Positions 31,601 to 40,119 of a DNA stretch of 64,000 bases are shown one piece after another (within the stretch, counting starts at the first letter, position 1; every line of letters starts with the position of its first letter). The stretch spans positions 124,001-188,000 of the forward strand of contig JANQNW010000010.1 in NCBI GenBank assembly GCA_028279375.1, in the 5' to 3' direction. This stretch comes from Phycisphaerales bacterium (GTDB taxonomy: Bacteria > Planctomycetota > Phycisphaerae > Phycisphaerales > UBA1924). Under the pieces are notes generated by a model. That model ran no database searches and had not been told where the DNA came from. It saw only the letters and a list, made by a program, of their open reading frames with translations. The position numbers and the translations under genes are program-made.

Positions 31601-34593
31601 CGAGCGCAGCCTCCGACGGCGACTACATCGCGCCCGGCGTCTCCTACTCGCCATCGCAGCTTGGATACGACGAAGAGAGCGGGACGATCCGTTTCTGGGC
31701 TGAATCAGTCGCAGTCAGCGGCGCAATGGGCGATCAATCGATCTCCGTCTATCTCGAGGAAGCGAACCTGACGATCGAAGCTGTGGCGACGTCGATCAAG
31801 ACGACTTTCGTTGAGATCGACGAGTCCGGCGCGATGACGCCCATCGAGCGCCCGTCGATCTCACATCCGACTCCGACCATCCAGGTCACGGGCTCACTCG
31901 TCTACAACGTCAGGGCAGCGCCCGAAGGCGACGCCATCCTCGTCGACATCGCCGTCGCCGGCACGATCGACGACGCTGCCTCCGACCTCATCGAAGGCGC
32001 CGAAGGCGTCATCAGCCATGCGGAGATCCTGATCAATGAAGAGCCCATGCTTATCGATGGCCAGGAAACGCCGGCTGAACTTGTAGTCAACACGAACAAG
32101 ACGGCGGATCCGAATTCGATTCTGAAGCCGTTCGATTACTCGGGGAGCTTCGGGCAGTTGTACACGGGTGTCGTGGTGCAGCCGGGTGTCAACACATTGC
32201 ATCTCATTGCGACAAACGCGCACGGATTCAGCGGGTACGCGAGATCGTCTTTCGAAGTATTCGTCGAGCGACCCTCATTCGAGATTCGACTCGACTCGCA
32301 GGGCCATGCGCTCTACCCAGATGGAGTCAACCCGCAGTCATTGGCGGTGGATTTCATCGTCGATGGCGTGCTCCAGAACTCGTACTTCCTTGAATCGACC
32401 AATCCAGGCGTTTACTCGCTCGTCGCCGGGCTTCGCTCGTTCATCGAAGTCCGTATCGATGAGGACATTCCTGAGGATCCGAGCCAGGTTGACGTGCGCG
32501 GCGTCTGCGTGATCGAGCCCAATCTGGCGCCAACGGGCGAGTCCATCGTCGTTGTCGAGTCAGATGATCATTCGCACATCTTTAACGGAGAGAGTCCACC
32601 ACCTGTCGATTACTCGCAGCATCTCATTACCTCATCGGAACTGGAGCCATGGGAGGTCTCGACCGGAGGGACAATCAGCCCGGTACTCATCTCGCTTGCG
32701 GGGCCGTCAGACCTCCGGGACACCGTGATCGAAGCCACCGTTCAGGGTGAATCAGGAGAAATTAGATACCACCTCGTCGAGCATGGGGACTTCAACTTCA
32801 TCGCATCCGAGAATGCGCTCTCCGCGCGAGCGTTCCTCGTGCTTCCGGGCGCAGAAAACGGGCTCATAGTCGCCGATGAGGATTGGCTCGGTGATGCGAG
32901 GTACGGGTTCGATCAGTACATGCTCGGAGTCGTCGCGGGCATAAGCGATGCTGGCGCGGCATGGTTTGATGGCGCGTCGTCGATCGTTGATGCGGGAGCG
33001 TATCTCGTCCAGAACTACAACCCGATCACAGTCATCTATCGAATCGCTGTCGACGATGTGGAGATCTACATCGAAGACTATCGCGCAGTCGAAACCGCAG
33101 CAAAAACAACATACGAGGTAGGAACAAAGCTCGGCGAAGTGCTGTGGGAGTTCGTCAAGACTCGATCTATCTCAATGGTCGACGCCCTGACCGGAGATGA
33201 AGAGGCGGCACAGGAACTCGGCGAGGACTACCTCATCGTTCTCGAGTTCGCGGCCGAGATCTTCGACGCGATCGGCGACGAGATCGCCAACATGGACGAC
33301 TACGAGATGGGGAGACTCGTCGGACGAGTTGGCGGGGAGATCCTCATCGAGATCGGTGTGTCTCTGGCGACAGGGGGAACGATCACCGCCGCGCGCAAAG
33401 CGGCGACCATGACGAAGGTGGTGAGTCGTCTCAAGACATCATCGATCTTTCAGAGGAATCCGGGCGTTGTTACGCGCCTCGAGACGATGGAGACCGACCA
33501 TCTGCCCGAAGCCCGGACCGCTCGACAGTGTTTCGTCGTCGGAACGTTGGTGCATACTGCTGGCGGGCTTGTTCCGATCGAGCAGATAGAGGTCGGCCAG
33601 CTTGTTCTGTCACGGGACGAGGCGTCCGGCGTTACTGAGTATCGCCCGGTGCTATCGCGCTTCGTGACGCATCCGGCACGGCTCCTGCACATTCGATCGC
33701 GAATCTCGAGCGACGAGGATTCGTCATCATCCGAGATAATCTTCTCCTGTACACCGGAGCATCCGTTCTATAGCTCAGCGCACGACAAGTTTGTGCTGGC
33801 GGAAGATCTCTTCATCGGCGAAGAGATTGACCTTCTCGATGCGCGAGCTACGGCGTTCATCTCAGATATCGAGGTCGAACGGGGGCCGCCGACCACTGAG
33901 AGCCTCTTCACGACATACAACATCGAAGTCGCAGACTTCAATACCTACTTCGTCACAGAAGCGGGCCTCTGGGTTCACAACAAGTCACGCCCGTGCGAGC
34001 GCGCCTTCGCAATCGTCACCGAGATCAAGAACGAGAATTCAGGTATCTCGCATTGGGATGCATTCGACGAATTCATGGAGCGAACGGACACTCCAGAAAG
34101 ACGTAAAACGGTTGATCAAGTGCTTGATGGAGTCGTCGAGGCCCTCATGGACGCTTCGTATAGGGAGGCAGTGCGCCCAGATGGAACGGTTGATCTCAGT
34201 CAGGTCCGTTCATGGCAACAAATCCATGAGACACGTGCCCCTGATATGCCCGGCCGTCGACTGGCAGGTCTCGATCTTGAGAATCATCACACCGTTCCTC
34301 AGTTTTGGGCGGCAAGGTTGTTTCGCCTGTCGCTAGGCCGAGATCCGGTGCCGGGAGAACTCGATGAGATGCCGGGGCTGCTGATTGATAAAGTCCACCA
34401 CAGGCTTAGGAACAGGCCGAATTCGGCCTCGTTTCATCACGTTCTTGACGCGAGGCTTCCGATGACTGAGATCTTCTCTGCTAACGAGATTCTCGACAGT
34501 CTAGAGGTTGTCTATTCTGAGTGGGACGCTGATTTCGGGCCGGTCGTATGGCAGGTTGCGCAGGAGTGGCTTCGAACGAAGGGGATCGAATGA
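28615..34593 (+). CDS. Giant secreted polymorphic toxin: FG-GAP/dockerin/TSP3 stalk, Hint domain, HNH-like C-terminal toxin
   Basis: A 1992-residue protein. Order: signal peptide (ends near VQAQDG, residue 42); FG-GAP-like repeats, about 55-210 (DLDADGVLDIAVSAPRAG); two dockerin-like EF-hand repeats, about 252-306; Cys/Gly linker; Ig-like stretches; thrombospondin type 3 calcium-binding repeats, about 548-730 (DTDEDGLTDSEE); a long beta-rich middle; an alpha-helical stretch, about 1430-1620; a pretoxin-Hint domain from Cys1639 to about Asn1789 (CFVVGTLVHTAGG to YFVTEAGLWVHN); and a 200-residue tail. The tail has His1891-His1892 in LENHHTVP, DEMPG, His1928-His1929 in KVHHRL and ASFHH, suggesting a metal-dependent HNH-like nuclease. 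Hint autocleavage would free the tail. ATGA overlap with the next gene. Confidence 0.85.
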   Translation: MKTRMTGFVRASTLACAAGLALLASAIAPIVPLTPSVQAQDGIAYPAFETEAPPPRPVRPREARFDVNLDGVIDSLVAPESRAWTESQSATLEIISGATGQHLYALDSDDPDDLFGYLSEIISDLDADGVLDIAVSAPRAGVETDRIGRVHLFSGATGDLIETLHGRAGDRFGLGIDASADYDGDLQPDLAITAIGYETATGPEIPLGDLDDGVYRKRTLVFAASDREVLLDLEETLDPNLLLSESQQLTSPSPDVDRDGDVDHRDLADLLGAFGLTTARTSHRDLNQDGVIDTQDLAELLASFGQVMATERGFESPVDGPLDYCFIFPCDPICGGCGGGNEAEDANGDPTAVDGDLGGPAGGGGGGGPLPACKLSLHGYRDFVFNEIGVVLSIPNPAPTGNVEWTIIDGAHLLADIWIDEDGFHFTAGDQPGLVTLEAEYQHSNCVGEEIESYTFEISECVLELHNFTDLEIGEENIISVLAKPAGGDASWQFLEGAHRVRTIDQTPYLFRLIANGEPGPVRLQISRTVNGCMLQAEAAFEVILVEGRDTDFDGLLDSDEIVIGTDPTKADTDEDGLTDSEEIAVGTDPLDPDSDDDGLEDDFEVDNGFDPNNPDSDNDGVLDGDEDIDNDGLTNAEEEDAGTDPTFWDSDDDGVSDGWESDNGFDPTDPDSDDDMTPDGEEDSDDDGLSNADEEANGTDPHDPDTDDDDTNDGGEVDQGSIPTDPSDEGQPLASRESLTLDISIGDHSISESERWRLRIGEVTVTAPSGDVVQKQIMVRRGEVYEVAVEHLGSELSTPDYDYEATISIVDEELVTSIVLDDEELLGTHNDGCKNGVGGQCNHADGKIAYLVAPALSVDADGDGAIGGDDHGLQEPPNEQEPAAGAIFTVNNDDSDGDGVPDFADGLVGDDNSEVENMDPSGSRTWRLVEYRLKGLEDRPDERIEINYDASNPSSIQESTDSNGNPTYAPAPGALRLWRYDIAASGPPTEDRDPTSAASDGDYIAPGVSYSPSQLGYDEESGTIRFWAESVAVSGAMGDQSISVYLEEANLTIEAVATSIKTTFVEIDESGAMTPIERPSISHPTPTIQVTGSLVYNVRAAPEGDAILVDIAVAGTIDDAASDLIEGAEGVISHAEILINEEPMLIDGQETPAELVVNTNKTADPNSILKPFDYSGSFGQLYTGVVVQPGVNTLHLIATNAHGFSGYARSSFEVFVERPSFEIRLDSQGHALYPDGVNPQSLAVDFIVDGVLQNSYFLESTNPGVYSLVAGLRSFIEVRIDEDIPEDPSQVDVRGVCVIEPNLAPTGESIVVVESDDHSHIFNGESPPPVDYSQHLITSSELEPWEVSTGGTISPVLISLAGPSDLRDTVIEATVQGESGEIRYHLVEHGDFNFIASENALSARAFLVLPGAENGLIVADEDWLGDARYGFDQYMLGVVAGISDAGAAWFDGASSIVDAGAYLVQNYNPITVIYRIAVDDVEIYIEDYRAVETAAKTTYEVGTKLGEVLWEFVKTRSISMVDALTGDEEAAQELGEDYLIVLEFAAEIFDAIGDEIANMDDYEMGRLVGRVGGEILIEIGVSLATGGTITAARKAATMTKVVSRLKTSSIFQRNPGVVTRLETMETDHLPEARTARQCFVVGTLVHTAGGLVPIEQIEVGQLVLSRDEASGVTEYRPVLSRFVTHPARLLHIRSRISSDEDSSSSEIIFSCTPEHPFYSSAHDKFVLAEDLFIGEEIDLLDARATAFISDIEVERGPPTTESLFTTYNIEVADFNTYFVTEAGLWVHNKSRPCERAFAIVTEIKNENSGISHWDAFDEFMERTDTPERRKTVDQVLDGVVEALMDASYREAVRPDGTVDLSQVRSWQQIHETRAPDMPGRRLAGLDLENHHTVPQFWAARLFRLSLGRDPVPGELDEMPGLLIDKVHHRLRNRPNSASFHHVLDARLPMTEIFSANEILDSLEVVYSEWDADFGPVVWQVAQEWLRTKGIE

Positions 34594-35456
34594 AGCAGAG
34601 AGTTACTATCGAGTCGATTCTGCGCGCGCATGTGGATCCACAAATATTCTCCGCACTTGAGAAGATCTGTCCGGAGGGTGTTCGTGGAGATGCGAAGCAG
34701 TCGTTTGGGATTACGCTCGAGTCTGCTGATCCTCGGCTTTCTCGGATAGAAGAAACACTGAAGTCTGCAGGGCTCAGTCCAAAGAAGCGCTATGCGGGCC
34801 GACGGATCTCGCGCGAATCGGAGTATTCTCGCATTGTCCACAAAGAGTATTTCGAGACGGATTTGCGGTCATTCGAGCTTCTGGAACTCGTCCCTTCCAG
34901 ACTGATAAATGTCGTCTACACAGAGGCGAGCCTGCCTTGCCTTGATGCGGGGGAGCTGACACAACTGCAGAGAGAGACGGATGTGTTAGTTCTGCCGAAT
35001 GGCGAGATCGCGATCAGTAAACGAATTAAGGATCTTCTTGAGCGGGTACCCAGTCCGAACGCAATCTTCGATAACCTTGGATTGTCCCAGTGCTACGACG
35101 ATGGTGACCGTGAGGCGCTGGAGTGGGAGGACTTCCTTGATCAGTGGTGGCGACTCTCTAGCAGCGCGATCATGCCCCCGCTTTCTTCAGTATGTGACAT
35201 CGTTGATCAAGATGGGCAGTCTCGATCACCTGGATTTAAGGGTCAGTGGTATCTTCGAGATGGCGATCTGGGAAGGCCAGAACTCGTGTACCAACGAGAC
35301 TCTATCGCAGGTGGGATTGAGGCGACTGATGTCGCTCTTACGTTGGAAGGAGACGAAGCGCTCTTCAAACGGATCGTGGTTGGCCAGCACATCTACGAGC
35401 GATGCATAGATGCGGCAGTCAAGGCGGAGTGGATCCCCGTACACATTCGGGATTAG
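34590..35456 (+). CDS. Probable immunity protein 1 of the polymorphic toxin system
   Basis: A 288-residue soluble protein of no family that I can name with certainty. Its ATG overlaps the toxin stop (ATGA), the standard position and coupling of an immunity gene. It is homologous over its length to the proteins at 35856 and 36745: an N-terminal half with LKSAGLSPKKRYAGRR and EYFETDLRSFELLEL, a central MPPLSSVCDIVDQDG and a C-terminal RIVVGQHIYERCIDAAVKAEWIPVHIRD. The C-terminal layout recalls Imm11/DUF1629 proteins, but that is only a resemblance. No signal peptide, so it would neutralise the nuclease tail in the cytoplasm. G+C is lower than in the flanking genes. Confidence 0.75.
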   Translation: MKQRVTIESILRAHVDPQIFSALEKICPEGVRGDAKQSFGITLESADPRLSRIEETLKSAGLSPKKRYAGRRISRESEYSRIVHKEYFETDLRSFELLELVPSRLINVVYTEASLPCLDAGELTQLQRETDVLVLPNGEIAISKRIKDLLERVPSPNAIFDNLGLSQCYDDGDREALEWEDFLDQWWRLSSSAIMPPLSSVCDIVDQDGQSRSPGFKGQWYLRDGDLGRPELVYQRDSIAGGIEATDVALTLEGDEALFKRIVVGQHIYERCIDAAVKAEWIPVHIRD

Positions 35457-35502
35457 CAGCGATACGAGTCTTTCTGCGGTCGTGAGTTGTTCTGTAGCAG
35501 CG

Positions 35503-35859
35503 ATGTCGAAATTGCTGTTCACGGTTCGTGATACAGCCCCTGGTTCGCTTCTTCGACACAAGGATCTTGAGATCCATCATACGATTCCGAAGGAGTATCT
35601 CTCAGTGTTCGATCTCTCTGAAGATCTGCAGGACGAAATGCCAGGATTCATGATGAATGTTGTGCATCATCGGCTGAGCAATACGATGGACCACGCATCA
35701 TTTCATCAGCGACTAAGAGCCGCGCTCCCAGCGAACGGGGCTTTCGATCGTGAGTCGGTCTCCGAGGCTCTCCAAGATGTATATGAAGAGATGGGCATGG
35801 ACGATGTATGGCAAGTGGCTGCGGAGTGGCTGAGATCGAGAGGGGTAGAAGTGCCGTGA
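35503..35859 (+). CDS. Orphan toxin tail cassette (HNH-like C-terminal domain without stalk or Hint)
   Basis: About 118 residues homologous to the last 110 residues of the giant protein: LEIHHTIPKEY against LENHHTVPQFW, then DEMPGFMMNVVHHRL against DEMPGLLIDKVHHRL, ASFHQRL against ASFHHVL, and VWQVAAEWLRSRG against VWQVAQEWLRTKG. It has no signal peptide, Hint domain or clear ribosome binding site. The frame is open from 35410, inside the previous gene; I give the ATG at 35503. It is best read as a silent alternative tail that could replace the expressed tail by recombination, or as a relic of an earlier tail. Its stop overlaps the next start (GTGA). Confidence 0.75.
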   Translation: MSKLLFTVRDTAPGSLLRHKDLEIHHTIPKEYLSVFDLSEDLQDEMPGFMMNVVHHRLSNTMDHASFHQRLRAALPANGAFDRESVSEALQDVYEEMGMDDVWQVAAEWLRSRGVEVP

Positions 35860-36725
35860 GAACCTTGGTTCATCTACGCGTATCGAAGAGCAGTCTCAGC
35901 GACCCAGGTTTGGTTGAAGAACTTCGCATTCGATGTCCAAGCGGACGAATGGGAGGGAGCTTTCTCTTATTTCGTCCCGAGGATGACCCTGAGATCCAGT
36001 TAGCACTCCAGATTCTCAACCAGGCAGGAATGAGGCCGTGGGACAAGAAGAATCGGCGTCCAGAGAAAGACCGCGAGTTTGTCATGTATCTCTTCCGGGA
36101 GTATTCGCGAGTCGACGCAGAGGAATGTCGACTTCTTGAGTTCACCCTCCAGCGGCAGTGCCCCGGTACTTTTCGAACAGAGGAGGGCGTCCTGAAGCTC
36201 CTCCATCGGGCTGTGCAAAGTCGCCGCCGTGGAATGTCGCAGGCTGCTCCGAACTGGTTTGTCGTCTCCGGAACACTTCGAGACGAGATGATCTCCGCCG
36301 GCCTCAAGGGGCTCAAGTTCCTGCCGACTCTTGTCGTCAACGATTTTGGCAAGAAGGAGAAAACGATCACCTACGACTGGTCTGAGCTTGGAGAGCCCTT
36401 ATGGGAACTGACGAGCGATGTGGTGCTGCCTCCGGTGGCGCCGTCCGTTCAGCTCGTCAATGCGACGGGCGGGCCGGTCGAGTCTGATTTTTCGACTGGC
36501 TGCTATCAACGCGAAGGTCTCCATGCACAACCAGAGCTCCGGTATAGATCTCGTGACCTCCCTGGTTTGGATTCATTTGATCTTGCGCGAACGTACGAGC
36601 CATTCGGCACGAAGCCGAAGGACTGCGATCGCCGGTTGGTCGCCTCGCGCCGATTCTACGAGTTCTGCCGACAGCAGAAGTTGAGGATCGACTGGCGTCC
36701 AGTTCACATCGAAGGTGATGAGTGA
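35856..36725 (+). CDS. Probable immunity protein 2
   Basis: A 289-residue soluble protein, paralogous to the products at 34590 and 36745. Shared landmarks are ILNQAGMRPWDKKNRRPEK, YLFREYSRVDAEECRLLEF, the central VVLPPVAPSVQLVNATGG, and the C-terminal RLVASRRFYEFCRQQKLRIDWRPVHIEG. It starts with GTG overlapping the orphan toxin stop (GTGA), so each toxin tail is followed by its own coupled immunity gene. Divergence from immunity protein 1 is large, in line with specificity for a different tail. Cellular action would be direct binding of its cognate toxin, inferred from position only. Confidence 0.7.
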   Translation: MRTLVHLRVSKSSLSDPGLVEELRIRCPSGRMGGSFLLFRPEDDPEIQLALQILNQAGMRPWDKKNRRPEKDREFVMYLFREYSRVDAEECRLLEFTLQRQCPGTFRTEEGVLKLLHRAVQSRRRGMSQAAPNWFVVSGTLRDEMISAGLKGLKFLPTLVVNDFGKKEKTITYDWSELGEPLWELTSDVVLPPVAPSVQLVNATGGPVESDFSTGCYQREGLHAQPELRYRSRDLPGLDSFDLARTYEPFGTKPKDCDRRLVASRRFYEFCRQQKLRIDWRPVHIEGDE

Positions 36726-36744
36726 GCGAACAAATGGGATTTGA

Positions 36745-37614
36745 ATGAAGCTGCTTGTCGCAATCGGTAGCATCAGTGAGCCGGAAAATGGTCAAGAACT
36801 ACTCGGCAAATTGACCCGTGCATACCCTGCCGGCGCGGTAGGAGCCACGAAGAAGTCATTTAGAATGTTTCTCCCCTTCGACGATCCTCAAGCCCGAGAA
36901 GTCTTGGAGGTCCTTGAACACGAGGGACTTCGTCCTTGGGTTGACCGATCGCGTAAGCGACGCAAAGGCACAGAGTATTCGTTCCAACTCCATAGAGAAT
37001 ACGAGCCCTCTGAGCTCGATCATTTCGGTTTCTTCCATCCTCTACCCATTTCGGAGATCGGCGAAACATATATATCAAAGACCGGGCTGATCGAGGTCGT
37101 GCCACAAGCGTATAGCGCTGCTCCGGAGCGACCACTTCAATTCGTTGGAGCCTTCGGTCATCACTTGATGTGTTCGCTCGACGTTCGCGAGATGTGTGGT
37201 CACGAGAGATTGATCGGTGCCGAGTTCCTGCCGTTAGAGTTTAAGGAGGCCGGCGCCGATGCCTTGAGAGAGGCCTCTGCTGACTCGCAGCCCGAGTCCT
37301 GGTGGGAGATCACCTCTGGCCGTGTCATGCCGGCGCTGTCGGCATCGAACGATATCTTCGATTACAAGGGTAGGTCGATCGACTCAGAAGAAGCCCGCGG
37401 CATGTTCTGGTATGTGCTCGAGGAGTCCTACGCACACGCCGAGCTGCGCTATGATCGCGCGGACATTGATTCCCTCCCTGAGTTTGATGTCGCCCTGACA
37501 CTTGAGGGACAGAAACGCGAAGACAAAATGATCATCGTCAGCCAGCGCTTCCGCCAGGCATGCGTCGCCCGCGGCTTCGATGTGAAGTGGATCCCCGTGC
37601 GTATCGACGACTAG
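36745..37614 (+). CDS. Probable immunity protein 3 (orphan)
   Basis: A 289-residue soluble protein of the same family as the two preceding immunity candidates: VLEHEGLRPWVDRSRKRRKG, QLHREYEPSELDHFGFF, the central VMPALSASNDIFDYKG and the C-terminal MIIVSQRFRQACVARGFDVKWIPVRIDD. There is no toxin tail directly before it, so it is an orphan that may protect against toxins of neighbouring strains or be left from a lost cassette. It starts 19 bases after the previous stop. Its end is 39 bases from the stop of the convergent kinase gene, where base composition returns to the high-G+C norm. Confidence 0.7.
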   Translation: MKLLVAIGSISEPENGQELLGKLTRAYPAGAVGATKKSFRMFLPFDDPQAREVLEVLEHEGLRPWVDRSRKRRKGTEYSFQLHREYEPSELDHFGFFHPLPISEIGETYISKTGLIEVVPQAYSAAPERPLQFVGAFGHHLMCSLDVREMCGHERLIGAEFLPLEFKEAGADALREASADSQPESWWEITSGRVMPALSASNDIFDYKGRSIDSEEARGMFWYVLEESYAHAELRYDRADIDSLPEFDVALTLEGQKREDKMIIVSQRFRQACVARGFDVKWIPVRIDD

Positions 37615-37653
37615 TCGCTCTCGGTCGCGAGTTCGCGCGCCCCATGCCTCGCC

Positions 37654-40119
37654 TCAACCCGCGCTTGCCTCCTCGCTGCCCCAACTCTCGAATCGCTCCC
37701 AATACTCCTGCTGGCGCGGGTCATCCGCAGGAAGGCAGTCGGTCGCCGCCTCGCAAAGTGATCGCGCTTCCTCGATGCGGCCCTGATGGTGGACGGCCTC
37801 CGCGACACGCATGAGCGTCACCGCTCGATACGACCTGGCAGGGAGATTTCGAGCTTCTACAACGGCGAGTGCGCGTCGCGCGTCCGACTCAGCTTCCTCA
37901 TACCGCTGCGCGCCCATAAGCACCATGCTTCGAGTCGTCCACATCGTGACAAGAAAAGGATGATCAGATCCCAGCAGCGACGTGGCGAGATCAATGGCTT
38001 CATCGAAGCGCGCCAGTGATTCCTCTGTTTGGCCGCGCCGTGCGAGAAGATCCGCGTGCATGGCGATCGCGATTGCGATGCCGAAATGCTCGTCGCCGAA
38101 GATCTCCCGGTGAGCGACAATGGAGTCAAGAATGTGCTTTTCCGCCTCGTCGAGTTCGCCCAACTCGAGCAGCAAGCGCGAGAAGTTGGTCAGCATGATC
38201 GCCATGGTCGAATCGGGGCGAGGGTCGAGATCGCGGCGCAGTGTGATCGCGCGGCGGTACATCGCCGCTCCATCTTCTCGCTGGCCTCGTGTGCGATAGA
38301 TGATCGCAAGCGAGTTCAAGGTGTCGACGATATCCCGCACCGAATAGTGCTCGTCAGATTCATACACCTCAAGTGAGCGACGGTACGACTCCTCTGCCTC
38401 CTCGAGCCTGTCCATGCGACGAAGCGTGTTGCCGCGCACGGCATGCACGTTCGCGAATGCAATCTCATCATCGCTTCCCGCAAGCTCCGCCAGCGCCTCA
38501 TCAGCAGTCATCATGGCGGCCTCGAAATTGCCTTCGAGGATCTCGACCTGCGCCCGCTCGCGCAGGAAGTTCACATAGAGCAGCAGATCTCGCGCTGCCG
38601 GATCTTGCGCTGCGAGGGCCGCGATCGATTCTTCACCGAGCGCCGCCGCGGTCTCTGCGTCTCCTATGATGCGATGCGTCCCCATGAGCACATATGCGGC
38701 GCGCAGCCGATCCGGATGATCGACAGTTGTGATTCGGTCATATGTCTCAATGGAACGCCGCAAAGAAGCGACCGCGAGATCAAGCTCCCCGATCTGGCGA
38801 TAGGCGGAACCGACAATCGAAAGCATCTCCGCCTGAATCTCCGGATAGGCCGACAGATCCTCATCAATCGATGCCGCGGCGTTTCCCAGAACCATCAGCA
38901 TCAACTCTGTATCGCGCCCCGCCGCCTCATCGGGAGTCACGCTGAGCAGCGCCGATTCCAGGAACCCGGTCGCCGCGTTCGATCGCTCGAGCAGAGCTTC
39001 AGCTTCCCGGCGCGCCTCTGATTCCTTGGCGAGCGCGGCGCCAGTTGCAATGAGGCCGCCCAGAAGAGTGACGAAGACCGCGGCGACGCCGGCGACAAGA
39101 GCGCGATTGCGTCGAGTGAACTTGCGCAGCTGATAGAGGGTGCTCGGCGCGTGCGCTGCGATCGGCTTGTCGGTGAGATACCGCCGGATATCTTCCGCGA
39201 ACTCGCCCGCCGACTGGTATCTCCGGTCCTTTTCCTTCTCGAGCGCCTTTCCGACGATCGTATCCACGTCGCCGCGCATCCGGGTGTCGATGCTGCTCAG
39301 TTGGACCGGATCGACCTCGCGAATCAGGCGAGCGATCTCCAGCAGGGACGCCTTCTCCATGGCCAGAGGAAGACGACCGGCCAGCATCTCGTACAGCACG
39401 ACTCCCATGGAGTACACGTCACTGCGCGTGTCTACTTCGTTCGGATCTCCCGCAGCCTGCTCCGGGCTCATGTACGCGACTGTCCCGAGGAGTTGGCCCG
39501 CCTCAGTTTCGCGCGTCATCAGGGTCTCGTCCTGCGTCACGCGCGCGATGCCGAAATCCAGGACCTTCGGCTGCCCGGAGTCATCAACAAGGATATTGCC
39601 CGGCTTCAGATCCCTGTGAATAACGCCCTTCTGGTGCGCATGCTCCACGGCGTCACAGACGCGCGCCGCCAGATCCAGCTTTTCGCGCAGCGTGAGCTTG
39701 TGCTCTGCGGCGTGCGCATTCAGCGGTTTCCCTTCAATCAACTCCATGATGATGTACGGGATCTCGCGCCCTTGTGACTGATCGACGCCCACGTCGTAGA
39801 TCTGCGCGACGCCGGGATGTTGCAGAAGGGCCAGCGCCTCGGACTCGCGCCGAAATCGACGTAGGACAGAATCGCTCGTCACGCTCGGACTGAGCACTTT
39901 GATCGCGACCTTCCGTCGCGGCTCATCCTGCTGCGCAAGAAACACAACGCCCATGCCGCCGGCGCCAAGCACTCTGAGCACACGGCAGTTGCCGATCGTC
40001 GCTGGCATCCATGAAGCGGCGCCAACGCCGCCCTCCTCGAGCGGCGCCGTGACAACAAGATCGTCGTTCTTGAACTCGTGATCCGATTCACGAACGGTTC
40101 GTTTGGTCTCGTCATTCAT
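37654..40119 (-). CDS. Membrane Ser/Thr protein kinase with TPR-like repeats
   Basis: An 821-residue Hanks-type kinase. Gly loop GAGGMGVVFLA is followed by VAIKVL, HRDLKPGN near residue 168, DFG at 188-190 and AYMSPEQAA. A transmembrane helix (VAGVAAVFVTLLGGLIATGAAL) lies near residues 338-361, then a coiled coil and TPR-like repeats (SYRRSLEVYESDEHYSVRDIVDTLNSLAIIYR). Its ATG overlaps the end of the upstream FGE gene by eight bases (ATGAATGA), so the two are translationally coupled, an uncommon partner for a kinase. Complete catalytic residues. The TPR part probably recognises a partner protein; no sigma factor gene is nearby. Confidence 0.93.
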   Translation of the reverse strand: MNDETKRTVRESDHEFKNDDLVVTAPLEEGGVGAASWMPATIGNCRVLRVLGAGGMGVVFLAQQDEPRRKVAIKVLSPSVTSDSVLRRFRRESEALALLQHPGVAQIYDVGVDQSQGREIPYIIMELIEGKPLNAHAAEHKLTLREKLDLAARVCDAVEHAHQKGVIHRDLKPGNILVDDSGQPKVLDFGIARVTQDETLMTRETEAGQLLGTVAYMSPEQAAGDPNEVDTRSDVYSMGVVLYEMLAGRLPLAMEKASLLEIARLIREVDPVQLSSIDTRMRGDVDTIVGKALEKEKDRRYQSAGEFAEDIRRYLTDKPIAAHAPSTLYQLRKFTRRNRALVAGVAAVFVTLLGGLIATGAALAKESEARREAEALLERSNAATGFLESALLSVTPDEAAGRDTELMLMVLGNAAASIDEDLSAYPEIQAEMLSIVGSAYRQIGELDLAVASLRRSIETYDRITTVDHPDRLRAAYVLMGTHRIIGDAETAAALGEESIAALAAQDPAARDLLLYVNFLRERAQVEILEGNFEAAMMTADEALAELAGSDDEIAFANVHAVRGNTLRRMDRLEEAEESYRRSLEVYESDEHYSVRDIVDTLNSLAIIYRTRGQREDGAAMYRRAITLRRDLDPRPDSTMAIMLTNFSRLLLELGELDEAEKHILDSIVAHREIFGDEHFGIAIAIAMHADLLARRGQTEESLARFDEAIDLATSLLGSDHPFLVTMWTTRSMVLMGAQRYEEAESDARRALAVVEARNLPARSYRAVTLMRVAEAVHHQGRIEEARSLCEAATDCLPADDPRQQEYWERFESWGSEEASAG

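Noticed and set aside
33529..33987. Possible intein
   Set aside because: The Hint domain is followed by a toxin-like tail and not by a resumed host domain, and there is no homing endonuclease or C-extein; pretoxin-Hint fits better.
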